Positions 10,589 through 21,555 of a DNA stretch of 64,000 nucleotides are shown here, one piece after another; the first letter of the stretch is position 1; each line of letters opens with the position of its first letter. Made by a program: the position numbers and the translations under genes. The stretch lies in the NCBI GenBank assembly GCA_033725935.1, contig MU867115.1:186001-250000 (forward strand). Direction: 5' to 3'. This DNA comes from Cladorrhinum sp. PSN259 (taxonomy: Eukaryota > Ascomycota > Sordariomycetes > Sordariales > Podosporaceae). The notes beneath the pieces were generated by a model. It searched no databases. It saw only the letters and a list, made by a program, of their open reading frames with translations, and was not told the DNA's origin.

Positions 10589-12078
10589 ATGGCGACCTCA
10601 ATTGGCACAAGACGGCGTCCGAGCCAATCCTTTCAAATACACCAAGATGTCCCGTCCGCCGCAGATACCGAGATGAACGACCAGACTGTCCGAGATGAGG
10701 AAGAGGGGGAGGAAGAAGATGCTGAGCCTGAAGAGGCGGAAGCTCAAGAGTCGGAATATTCAGAAAGCTCCGATGACGAACCGATTGTCGACACCAATAT
10801 TCAGCAGGATATGGAGAGGCTGCAGAACAGCTTCCCTGGCTTCCGGTTCAAATACCGTCTGATCAAGAGAATCGGAGAAGGTTTGTTTCCAGATAGTGGC
10901 TTGGCTATGGCTGGAAGGGAGATCTGACAAAACGGCCCCAACATTTAGGCACATTCTCCACCGTCTACAAGGCCGAAGATTTGCAATACGATAGTTACGA
11001 CAACTCGTGGGACTTGGAGAGAGGGGATGATAAGTGGACACCTCCACCACTTAAGAGCTTTTCGAGCCAGGATGGGCACCAACTCCAGCGTCACCGGAAA
11101 CCGAAATACGTTGCCATCAAGAAGATCTACGTCACATCCTCACCAACTCGTATCCTCAATGAGCTTGAGTTACTCCACGAACTTCGGGGCTGTCAAAATG
11201 TGTGCCCGTTGATCACCGCTTTTCGAGCAACAGATCAAGTTGTCGCCATTCTCCCCTACTTTCGCCATGCCGACTTCAGGGAATACTTCCGCAAGATGAC
11301 GGTCCCCGACATGGCCATCTACCTCCGCTCCCTTTTTTCCGCGCTTGCTAGTGTGCATGCGCTCAACATCATGCACCGCGACATCAAGCCCACTAATTTT
11401 CTCTATGACCCCGAATCGCGAAGGGGTGTTCTTGTTGACTTTGGTCTAGCCGAGCGAGAGGGAACCGAGTGGAAGCCTTGTGTTTGTTCTGAGCGCAGAA
11501 AGATACGCGCTCCTGTTCCTCCCAGATCCGGCCCCGCGGGATATCCAAAGCAGGACTCCCGACCTTCCAGAAGAGCCAACCGCGCTGGCACACGTGGCTT
11601 CCGTGCTCCGGAAGTCCTCTTCAAATGCACTGAGCAGACTTGTAAGATTGACGTCTGGAGCGTTGGCGTTATTCTCCTCACAATATTATCGCGGCGGTTC
11701 CCTTTCTTCAACTCGGCAGACGACGTGGAGGCCATGATTGAGATTTCCACCATTTTTGGTCAGAAGAAAATGAAGGAGGTAGCAAAGCAACACGGGTGCA
11801 ATTTTGAGACGACCATTCCAACTATTGGGACGCACGGCTTTACTTTTGAGCGTATTATCCTGTGGAGCACTTGCCGCAGTGACTCTGGAGAGAAATTGTC
11901 GTCTGAGGAGAAAAAGGCTGTGGAGTTTCTAGAAAAGTGCATGGAGCTTCAACCCGAGAAGCGTATAACTGCAGAGCAAGCATTAGAGACTGAGTTCTTG
12001 CGTATGGGCACGGAAATAACCTCAGAGGGTAGTAACGATGGCGCCGAGGAGGACGAGATGGATCTTTTAAAGGTGTAA
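10589..12078 (+). CDS. cdc7: Cell division control protein 7 kinase (Cdc7/Hsk1, catalytic subunit of DDK)
   Basis: This Ser/Thr kinase phosphorylates MCM helicase subunits to fire replication origins, together with a Dbf4-type activator. The model is join(10589..10880, 10949..12078), giving 473 residues. The intron falls inside the glycine loop (IGEG|TFSTVYKAED). The catalytic Lys is in YVAIKKI (about residue 153), then the Cdc7-typical ILPYFRHADFREYFRKM, the catalytic loop MHRDIKPTNFLYD (about 237) and VLVDFGLAERE (about 260). A kinase insert (about 270-310) precedes GTRGFRAPEVL and DVWSVGVILLTILSRRFPFF. The N-terminus is acidic and disordered. The ATG at 10589 is chosen because the frame upstream has only non-ATG starts. 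Confidence 0.93.
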
Positions 12079-12684
12079 GGACATGACATGAATCATGAGC
12101 GGAGTTCAGGCGGTTTGGATGATAGATTTTGATGTGCATATATCCGTTGTACATGATAAATACTCATTTTATTGGCGTTGGGCATTTGGGCTCCTGTTGT
12201 GTGGTGTTTCTTTGCGCGACGCATTAAGAGTAGGGGAGTTGTCTTCTGTAGTAAATATAATAATAGATACCCGCATTCTTTGATTTGATTTGAAGTCCAT
12301 CTGCTGCCCGCTTTTGGTGTCCTTTAAGCCCCTTTTTTTATTGTTGACCGGTTGGTCTCACGTGACACCGGCAAGTTGCATCTCAGACCTTGCAGCTCAA
12401 ACCTTCCTCATTTGACCGACAACCGTTTCATCAGAAACAACTTGGAACTTTAAAAAAAAAAAGCAAACAACTTAAATTTCGGAAACTCACATTTTCTGCA
12501 TGTAACTTTTGAGTAGAGTATTATTGATCATCACACCCCGTCATTCCAATCGTTTAATCATCAAATTTTCGACTCCTTACCCAATTCGAGACAAACCGCT
12601 CTGCAGCGCCTCGATCAACCTTACCACTCAGCAGAGAACAAAAAGTCATTCACAGCCCACCCATCAATCACAAGCCGCCATAAA
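12079..12684. other. Spacer between cdc7 and chl1
   Basis: No gene is seen. It has a CACGTG E-box at 12359-12364 and an A run at 12450-12460. It should contain the cdc7 3' UTR and the chl1 promoter. Confidence 0.5.
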
Positions 12685-15420
12685 ATGGCCGACAATGAGC
12701 AAGAAGAACAAGAAATCGATTTTCACCACCCATATACCCCTTACTCTGTCCAGCTGGACTTTATGCGCACCGCTTACTCCGTTCTCGAAAGGGGCCAAGG
12801 ACAAGTTGGTATTCTCGAGTCTCCCACCGGCACGGGAAAATCCTTGTCGCTCATTTGTTCGGCTTTGACTTGGCTGCGCAACCATAAACGATCGCAGTAT
12901 GAGACTTCTTTACAGTCTATCGGGAAGGGCATGGAAGGCGAACCGGAGTGGATGGTTGAAGTTGCGCTGAAGAGACGGAGGGAGGAGCTGGGGAGGAAGT
13001 GGGAGGAGAGGGAGAAGAGGTTGAATAGGTTGAGGGAGAAGGAGAAGGAATTGGAGAGGAAGGTTCTTGCGATGGGTAGCGGAAGGGAACGGAAGAGGGC
13101 TAGGGTGGATTATGATGAGAGGGGGGCGGATGAGGAGGAGGAGTACTTGATTGGTGATTGGGAGGATCGAGAGGAGGATGAAAATGGAGTTGGGGAGGGC
13201 GGATTGAGTAAGGAGACGAGGATGATGTTGGCCAAGGTTGGGCTTGGTGGTGCTAATTGGATGGGGAAGAAGGATGATGAGGATGAAGAGAACGGCGACG
13301 AGGGGGCGGATGAGGTGAAGGTACGTGGAAATTTGGAAGAGTGTGAGAAAGGTGGTAAGCTGACGAGCGAGCAGATTTTTTATACGTCAAGGACACATTC
13401 TCAGCTTACACAATTCATCTCGGAATTGAGACGGCCAGAGTTTCCTCTGTCGGTACCGGCTACTCTGCTGAGCAGTACAGATGAGACGAAAGAAACAGTG
13501 AAAGAGATACCGTTGTCCTCTCGGCAGAAGCTGTGCATCAATCCGTCTGTTGCGAGATTAGGGTCACTATCGGCAATCAATGACAGTTGTACAGAGTTAC
13601 AGCAGTCCAAATCGAAGAAAAAGTGCGGATTTATGCCGAATGCTGAAAACATTAAGCAGACCCATCAGTTTCGAGACACAGCTTTGGCTACAGTACCAGA
13701 TATTGAAGATATGTATCGGATCGGAAAGGAAGTACAAGTCTGTCCATACTACGCCTCGCGGACAGCAATACCGGGCGCCGAAGTAATCACGTTGCCTTAT
13801 CCTTTGCTGTTACAGAAGAGTGCAAGAGACGCATTGGGAATCAAGTTGGAGGGAAATGTGGTTATTATCGATGAAGCGCACAATATCATGGATGCTGTGG
13901 CGAATGTCCATGCGGCAGAGATTCGGTTAAGTGAGCTGAGGATGGCGAGGCAAATGCTAGGGGTGTATGTGAAGCGGTTCGGGAAGAAGCTGAAGGGGGA
14001 GAACAGGGTCATGGTGGCTCAGGTGGGCAAGGTGATTGAGTCGTTGAGCGAGTGGTTGAATGGACAGTTGGAGGTCAAGGTAATTTCTTTTGACTATGGT
14101 CTTCTTTTCGTGGGTGCTTTGTACTGACAAAAGTTGAACCAGGGTGATCACGGCATAGCCGATACCAACAGCCTTCTCAAAGCCCGCGGTGCAGACCAAA
14201 TCAACTTATTCAAGCTAATCCAGTACATTCAAGAATCAAAACTCGCTTACAAAGTTGAAAGCTACGTCAGTTATGCTGAAGAACACCAGCAAGACACAAC
14301 GGAGCCGCCGAAGAAGTCCTCTTCATCCTCACCGGTTCTCCACACCCTTGTCTCCTTCCTGCTGGCTCTCACAAATCTAAGCACTGAAGGCCGAGTATTC
14401 TACGAAAAGCTTCAACCCAACAATGCATCTCAATCTGCGGACATCAAGTTATCCTACCTCTTGCTCTCACCAACCCACGCCTTCTCCTCCATCGCCTCCT
14501 CGGCACGAGCCGTCATCCTGGCGGGTGGCACCATGTCACCCTTCAACGACTACAAAGCCCATCTCTTCCCGTCCCTCCCCGACGAGAAAATTACAACCTT
14601 GAGTTGCGGCCACGTCATCCCACCGTCCAATCTTTGCGTCTGGACCGTGGCTTCAACCAAGCCTTCCACTGCGGCCGGCGTCTCAAACGATGCAGACTCA
14701 TTCGAATTCTCTTTCTCCAAACGATCAAACCCTGCTATGATTCGTTCCTTAGGCCTCGCAATCATTAACATCTGTTCCGTTGTACCAGACGGAGTCGTCA
14801 TCTTCTTCCCCAGCTACGGCTATCTGGACGAAGTGATATCAATATGGCAGCAGACCCCTGATAAGTCCTCACCGTTAATATGGGACCGCCTCGCCCTCAA
14901 GAAATCCGTATTCCGAGAAACCAAGGGTGGATCAAGCGACGAAATCTTAGCAGAATACTCATCCTCTATTCTCACCCCGGCGTCAACTTCAAAGACGAAG
15001 GGAGCAGTTCTACTAAGCGTAATAGGCGGTAAAATGTCCGAAGGCATCAACTTTTCTGATCGTCTCGGTCGATGCGTTATCATTATCGGGTTGCCATATC
15101 CCAACATCAACTCCCCAGAATGGAAGGCAAGAATTGAGTATATCGAGGGTAGCGCGGGTGGAAGTAAGGAAGCGGCGAGGGAATTTTACGAAAATGCGTG
15201 CATGCGCGCTGTGAATCAGAGCATTGGACGAGCAATACGGCATAGAGGGGATTACGCCGCCATTGTGCTTGTTGATAGGCGGTTTGGGACTGAGAGGATT
15301 AAGGGGAAGCTGCCGGCGTGGATTAGGGGTGGCATGGTGGAAGGGAGCGAGTGCAAGGGGTTGGGAGGGCTGATGGGTAGATTGGGTTTGTTTTTCAGAG
15401 GGAAGGAGAGAGGTTTGTAG
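12685..15420 (+). CDS. chl1: ATP-dependent DNA helicase Chl1 (DDX11 family, Rad3/XPD superfamily)
   Basis: This 5'-3' iron-sulfur DNA helicase is needed for sister chromatid cohesion and lagging-strand processing. The model is join(12685..14079, 14143..15420), giving 890 residues. Motif I is ESPTGTGKSLSLI (about residue 43). The FeS cluster cysteines are seen as LCINPSV, DSC, KKCGF and VQVCPYYASR. Motif II is VVIIDEAHNIMDAV (about 395), the C-terminal domain has VILAGGTMSPFNDY and VVIFFPSYGYLDE, and motif VI is QSIGRAIRHRGDYA (about 823). A long charged insert (about 75-210, RREELGRKWEEREKRLNR then acidic) lies between motif I and the FeS domain, as is usual in Chl1. The 63-nt intron has a CTGAC branch point. 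The helicase is complete. Confidence 0.93.
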
Positions 15421-15698
15421 GTACTGTACTGGAAAGAGGGTGCCACTGGTCGGGCGTCCAAGGGTTTAAGCAGTCTTTATGCCACATCCATCTGGCATCC
15501 GAGAGGCTGAGACCTTTCTTCAGGCCAGGCATCCACCAATCGCCAAGCTCAGAATGAGGCGCAGGATTCGGGCCTTCAAAATGGTTGGTTGAATTCTCTC
15601 GACAAGCGCTTTGAGTTGTGCTTAAAGCGCCAACAACCCACACTCTCACCCGTAATCGATTTATTTCCCATCCACTTCACTTCTTCCAGCGATTTTCA

Positions 15699-17996
15699 AT
15701 GCAAATCTCTCCACTCCCATTCGAATACGTCGCCTCTTTGGCTCCCGTCGAAGTCAAAGATGGCAATCGCATCAATATCTTTCAAAACTTTGGAACAGCA
15801 GGATGCCTCTTAGATTGCGCAGTTGGAGATTCAAAACAAGAATTACTGTTACAGCACACGACTAAAAAAGGAGAGAAGCGCGCAAAAACAAAAAGTCTAA
15901 AAGAGTTCGAAAGAAACAACAGAAAACTGCACCAAGAGACTCACGGGCCGGCAGAACCTGGTACTGGACTACCCGCCGGTGACCGTGCTCGTTGGAGACC
16001 AGAGTTTACTTGGGAGGGGTTGGAACTGTCGGTCGCCAGTGGATGCGGCTCCTGCGGATTCATTCATCTACTCCTCGACGGTTTCTTTTCACTTCGTACC
16101 GATCTTCTCCGCGGCAGCTTAACTCTGCAATGGCTTGGGCACGCATTTTGCCTCAAGGCTACAGAGAGGAGTGGTGCCAACCAGTCCCATTTTTTCCAGT
16201 TCTTTAATCCTTTGGGCTCAAGCAACTTTATCCAGGGCATGCCTCCTCCGGCCAATGTCCTCAGAGGTGACACTTCATCCGACATGTCACTCACACGAGC
16301 GCGGAAATGGATACAAGAATGCGAAAACTGTCACAAACATTGTGGGCTAGGTCGTGAAGTTGCACTGCCCAAGCGACTCGTGGACTTGGGCGCTGCAGGG
16401 GAGGACTACAAGCAAGTTCTGAGACTTACCGAGACCGAAGGCGTTGTGGGTACATATGTCTGCCTGTCTCACTGTTGGGGCAAAGACCCCATGCCGATTC
16501 GGACATTGGAAGAAAATATTAAGGATCACTTTCAGTCACTTCCATGGAAATTACTTCCGAACACATTCCGGGATGCCATTGAAGTTACTTCGAGACTAGG
16601 CATCCGTTACGTTTGGATCGACTCGCTGTGCATCATCCAGAACTCTGCGCTAGACTGGCAGGTCGAGTCTAGCAAGATGGCTGACATCTATCACAACAGC
16701 TACGTCACATTGGCTGCCGTCTCATCCGCTGATTTCCGCGGTGGCTGCTTCTCATCTAACAAGACTGGGGACATGTGTTTCAGCATCCAGGAGCAAGGTG
16801 GAAGGAGCATTATTGTGGCTGTTCGAGATGATAAAGGGATGGGACAAATCACGAAAGAGGACGACGTCACAAAAGCCTTCCCTTTACTGACACGTGCGTG
16901 GGTCTATCAAGAGCGGCTTCTTTCTCGACGCGTGTTGTACTTCAACTACGGCGAGCTCCAGCTCGAATGCAGGGAAGCAATGGTCTGCGAGTGTTCTAGC
17001 CGTTCCATTGCCCCGCATCCTCTCCTCTGTACACCGGCCAGTCAACTGTTTGCTCATGAGAAGTCAAAGTACGCCAAGGCCCTCAAGAACCACATGAGTA
17101 CAACGTCCACCGTATTGCATTGTAAACATTGGCAACGAACGGTCTGCCAGTATTCCAAGTTACAGCTCACTCATGCGGGAGACAAACTTCCTGCTCTATC
17201 CGGGTGCACCAAAGACACGGCCAGGTTCTGGAAAGACGACTATCTGGCCGGCCTCTGGCGAAAGACTCTCGCAGAAGGGCTTCTCTGGTCTGTCATTCAT
17301 CCCATATACAGCCCGAGGCCAGCAGTGTGGAGGGCTCCGTCTTGGTCATGGGCCAATGTCGACACTCCTTACGGGGTTGATTATAGCTACCCTAGAGTAT
17401 CGCGGTTCAGGCAACGTTTCCAGCAGAAGATTGAAGAAGCGTACTGTGAGCCAGCTGGTGCAGACACTACGGGTGCTGTCTCAACGGGGTTCATTCGCCT
17501 ACGAACAAGTCTGTGTCCGGTCTACCTGCGTCGGCTTTGCCATGACTGCGCCAAGAGCAGAACCAACTTTAGCATTGAGACTGATGCTTGGTATGCAATT
17601 AGCAGGCGCGCGGACTGGGCGAGCTGCCAATTCGGTGTCCAGCCTTTGGTTCTTGATGCCTATTTATATGAACGTAAGCAACGGTTTCATCCAGACTTCA
17701 AGCCGGATGAAGTAAAGGACTTTGGTATTGATGCGGAAAACAGCGGGGGCTGTAGGCTCGGTCATGTGTTTCTTCTTCATCTCTACGACGGTGCGTCGGT
17801 TGGCCACCGCGTTGTCGAGGATTACTTTTTGGTGGTTAGGAAAGTAATTGGCCAAAAGATGGCGGGTCGCGGAAACTTGTTGGAGAGAATAGGACTGTTT
17901 GTAATCACCTTTGAGAACTGGGATAAGAGGGATGAGTGGTTTGCTACTGTTTACACGCCGCAGAGTACTAAAGAGACGGTGTTGACTCTCGTCTAG
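15699..17996 (+). CDS. HET-domain protein (heterokaryon incompatibility type)
   Basis: Intronless; 765 residues from the first ATG in frame (15699). The HET domain (PF06985) covers about residues 250-400: YVCLSHCWGKDPMP, LPNTFRDAIEVTSRLGIRYV, WIDSLCIIQNSALDW, MADIYHNSYVTLAAVSSADF, and later TRAWVYQERLLSRRVLYF. Upstream is a Cys-bearing N-terminal part (SGCGSCGFIHLLL, CENCHKHCG) common in HET proteins. The C-terminal part is poorly conserved in the family. HET proteins trigger programmed cell death in non-self fusion when partnered with an NLR or an allelic factor; no specific partner can be named here. The coding region looks intact. Confidence 0.88.
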   Translation: MQISPLPFEYVASLAPVEVKDGNRINIFQNFGTAGCLLDCAVGDSKQELLLQHTTKKGEKRAKTKSLKEFERNNRKLHQETHGPAEPGTGLPAGDRARWRPEFTWEGLELSVASGCGSCGFIHLLLDGFFSLRTDLLRGSLTLQWLGHAFCLKATERSGANQSHFFQFFNPLGSSNFIQGMPPPANVLRGDTSSDMSLTRARKWIQECENCHKHCGLGREVALPKRLVDLGAAGEDYKQVLRLTETEGVVGTYVCLSHCWGKDPMPIRTLEENIKDHFQSLPWKLLPNTFRDAIEVTSRLGIRYVWIDSLCIIQNSALDWQVESSKMADIYHNSYVTLAAVSSADFRGGCFSSNKTGDMCFSIQEQGGRSIIVAVRDDKGMGQITKEDDVTKAFPLLTRAWVYQERLLSRRVLYFNYGELQLECREAMVCECSSRSIAPHPLLCTPASQLFAHEKSKYAKALKNHMSTTSTVLHCKHWQRTVCQYSKLQLTHAGDKLPALSGCTKDTARFWKDDYLAGLWRKTLAEGLLWSVIHPIYSPRPAVWRAPSWSWANVDTPYGVDYSYPRVSRFRQRFQQKIEEAYCEPAGADTTGAVSTGFIRLRTSLCPVYLRRLCHDCAKSRTNFSIETDAWYAISRRADWASCQFGVQPLVLDAYLYERKQRFHPDFKPDEVKDFGIDAENSGGCRLGHVFLLHLYDGASVGHRVVEDYFLVVRKVIGQKMAGRGNLLERIGLFVITFENWDKRDEWFATVYTPQSTKETVLTLV

Positions 17997-18597
17997 GTAG
18001 GTAGAGAAACCAGCAATTTGGAAACATTTTTTTATTTATTTCCAGGGACGCTTGCAGACAAGGGGTTACTCATTGTAGTTCAGAAATTTATATATGTAAC
18101 TTGTTCAAAACATGTGCCCCTGATTTTACCCGCTGCGCGGTTCACTAATCACCCCTTTTTCAACCTTTTTGGCCCCATTTACTAACTGCCAAGCTTTTCA
18201 TATTCGGCGAAGGATTTCATTCAACACTCTGCTGCTGAGATTCTGTTCGGCTTTTGCAAGGGACTAAGGAGGCTTTCTCACTCCCTCAATGCGGTTGGCT
18301 CCCCCTTTTTCCTGGGATTGGACCCTTGCTGCCAGGCATTGCTCGGATTTTGGGTACCATTATTAGATGACTGCGTTGTTAGATACAAGGTCCTCGCATT
18401 CCAGCTTTGCTTGGCTTGGCTAAGCCTTACGCTTGCTTCAACTTTTGGGAGTGTTATTTTATTTCTAGAAAAAACATTGTTCTTTTGCTCAGATTTCCAG
18501 TGTCTCTCTTTCTATCTCTCTCTCCAAATTATTTTCTCTCTTGTTCCTGTATTTCTTTCTTTCTTTCCAATTTTTTTTTTCCACCCTCATAATAATT
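17997..18597. other. Intergenic spacer, pyrimidine-rich before the next start
   Basis: No gene is supported. The last 120 bases before the next ATG are strongly C/T-rich (TTTCTTTCTTTCC), as in many fungal promoters and 5' UTRs. Confidence 0.5.
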
Positions 18598-21131
18598 ATG
18601 GCGCGACCAAAGCGACCAAGCAGTTTCTTCCGAGCTCTCGGATTTCAGGTTTTTAACAATGAACAAGAGTTGCCCAAAATACTGATTCGAAAGTCACGAT
18701 GGATCGCCTTCATGCGGTGCACAGTCCACCTCCTCCCGGCCGCCGTGTCGATAGGTCTGGTGTACATCAATCTTCGCGGATACTTTATCGGGGCTAGACT
18801 GTACGGACTGCCAGGTCGCGCGAACGACAGTAGTTTCGGTATGGCGTTACTGCAGGTGGCCGCCAAGACGCAGGAGCTGCTGGTCGTTGCGAGCATGGCG
18901 ACCGTCATCTTTCACGCGATGCGGGCTAGGCTATTCTCGAACGACGGAATTCCCGTTGGCCTTCTCGTGTCCGGTTGGTCCTTCCAGCGGTTTGGGTACT
19001 TCTGGTCTGCCGAGTTCTGGGGGGGATTGTTACCGCTCTTCAGACAGCCACATGCATCGGGAGGAGGACTTACCAAGGGGATTGGGTTCGTTGGGATTTT
19101 GGTGCTGGCTGGGATACTTGCCATGGTGGCCGGGCCTGCTGCGGCTGTCATCATGATACCGAGGGTCACGGATTTTGCTTCTGGTGGGAGCGTTTACTGG
19201 TTAAATGGTTAGTTTTATCTACCTAGATCTCCCTGAGAAGTTGATCGGTTAAGTTTCCTTACGTGAGCTGACATTTTCTTCTTCGCAAAAAACAAGGAAC
19301 CGCCACCCAGCTTTGGCCATCAACATTCGACGAGGCCTACGTATCGACACTGAACTGCTCGAGTCCCCGAGCACAAGTGACGGACCCATCTTGTCCCTCC
19401 GCCGGGTTCTCGACGTTTCACCACCACTACTCGAACTGGTGGAGCAACTCTGATCTCACCAGAATAACATTCGAGCTTCTGGACACCCAAATTCGCAAGA
19501 TGGCGTATTACATTGCCCCGATAGACGACAACATTGACGCCTGGTCCTACACGGCCCACACGCCCACGGCTGTGCTGCAAGATGCAATGAGGGATCTTCA
19601 CTTCAAGGCAATCGGCTATCTAAACTCTGTTTCCGGTCCTCAGTTCTTTCGCCCTGACTACCTGGAAGAAGCCAAGACCAAAAGATACGAAGTCGACACC
19701 AATGTTCCGCTGGTGAGGACAGCATGCAGGTCGAACCTCGGGCCTGACAAGGAGCATTTTTACAGAGATATCGCAGAGGTCGGCAAGCTCAAGTTTCCAA
19801 GTCTGTATCTAAACGAGAAGCTCTTTAGCGGTGAGAGAAATGGCGAGGCAGTAAGGATGGTCCGCAACGTGACGGTCACATCAAACGTCCGTAATTTCCT
19901 CACACGCCGGCGTATTCTCGTCAAAGAAGGCGACGAGTACCGACTAACCAACGACACCAAAGCCATCCCGCCCGTTCTCGTGATTCCCCACATAATCAAG
20001 TCAGACGAGACATCCAAGCTCGGTCTCATCATAGCCAAAAGGATTGGTAACAAAAATAACGAAACAGACAACTGGGGCATGATAGCATGCAGCATCGACG
20101 CGCGGTGGGCCAAAGCCCGCTCCGTGATTGAGTCGAACAACGAGTACACCATGCGCCCCCACAGATTCGCAACCGGACAGGTAACCAACCTCGTGCGCAC
20201 CGAGCTGCTAGTCAGAAACGCAGACAAGATGACGACACCCGAGTTCGAACCGCCAAACGATGGGAGCATGACCTCCATCGAACTCAGCCCCGAATGGTAC
20301 AACAAACTGGCGCCGTCGATCCCCTACACTTATATACCCTCCAACCCATCCTCCAAATACAAGAACGTAAACCGCACAACGGTCGAATCCCTCCTCGAGC
20401 TCATCCTCCTCCCCGAACACGGCGGTCCGTCAACGCTACTGGGCAAAGAACCAGACATTACCGTCCGGTCCGTCGAGCAGATGCTCTCCATGATTTTTGC
20501 GGATGGCCTGTCACGAACGGGAAACACGATGCACAGGAACAGCAGTGTTCTCCTTGCGGGTGGCGGGTGGGAATCCGGCAACAACTGGAACGTTACAGAC
20601 ACGGCGCAGGCGAAACGGCTCGTTCGACCGGGCGGCCCCGTGGAAGTGTTCCCACCTCCGTCGACACTTGGACCTGAAAGCTCAACAAAGATGACGATGC
20701 GCGCTATTTATACCGGATACGTGATGGAAGCCCGCAGCTGGTTTGACTACGTGTGCATAGCCATCATGTTGATGCACGCGCTGGCGGCACTGGCACACAC
20801 GGGGTGGATGCTGTGGTACGGGGAGATCTCGGACGCTTGGGGCTCGATTTCGGAGTTGGTTTGCTTGGCGCAGAGGTCGCCGGGGGCGCCTCAGGCTTCA
20901 TACTATGATGAGGGGACAACACTCGGAAACGAAGGGGCAGCGGAGGAGGATGCATCGTTGGATAATGTTGGGGCGGGGATCAAGTCGTTTAGGACGCTGG
21001 GGGAGGTGGCGTGGGTTGAGATTGATGATGGACAGGATAGGGGAAATGAGGCGCTGAGGCTGAGGATGGGGGGTGGGGTGAGGTTTAGGAATCCGAAGCT
21101 GGTGCCTAGGGCAGAGGAGGTATATAGTTAG
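18598..21131 (+). CDS. Large fungal membrane protein of unknown function
   Basis: The model is join(18598..19207, 19297..21131), giving 814 residues; the 89-nt intron falls in a Gly codon. Membrane segments are seen near the N-terminus (CTVHLLPAAVSIGLVYIN; LLVVASMATVIF; GFVGILVLAGILAMVAGPA) and one near the C-terminus (YVCIAIMLMHALAALAHTGW). Between them lies a long region, probably extracytoplasmic, with several potential N-glycosylation sites and no domain I recognise. The C-terminal stretch WGSISELVCLAQRSPGAP resembles a motif I recall from multi-pass Pezizomycotina proteins without known function. No function is assigned. It lies between two HET genes, which may be coincidental. Confidence 0.75.
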
Positions 21132-21555
21132 GTGTTGTATGTACTAAAATGATCATGAACTGGAGAAAAGACAAGATTTGTGCAGATTGGGACTGTCGAG
21201 GAGCGTGAAGGACAACAGGTAATTGAGCAGGAAGGCGCAGTGGGCAAGCAACCTGAAGACAGAGCGGCCGTACTTGCTGGATTTTCCACTCAGAGCGGGG
21301 CTGGGATTGAATACCAAAAATGAGAAAATTAAAAGAAAAGACCTCGAGAGCCAATAAATCTTCATCTCATTGCTCAACTCCGGTCGAACTGTTTATCGGA
21401 CGACCACATTACTCACGGACCGGTCTCGACATCGTCTTTCCAAGCTTTGGAAAGGAAAGCTTAGAGAACCGAAATTGAGGCCATAACGGCAACTGTTAAC
21501 GCCACATTACCACATCACAGATGCAGTAATACGTTAGACATTCCCGCAGTACGGA
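21132..21555. other. Spacer between the membrane-protein gene and the second HET gene
   Basis: No gene or RNA is visible. Short inverted repeat at 21437-21461 (CCAAGCTTTGG inside a longer dyad). Confidence 0.4.
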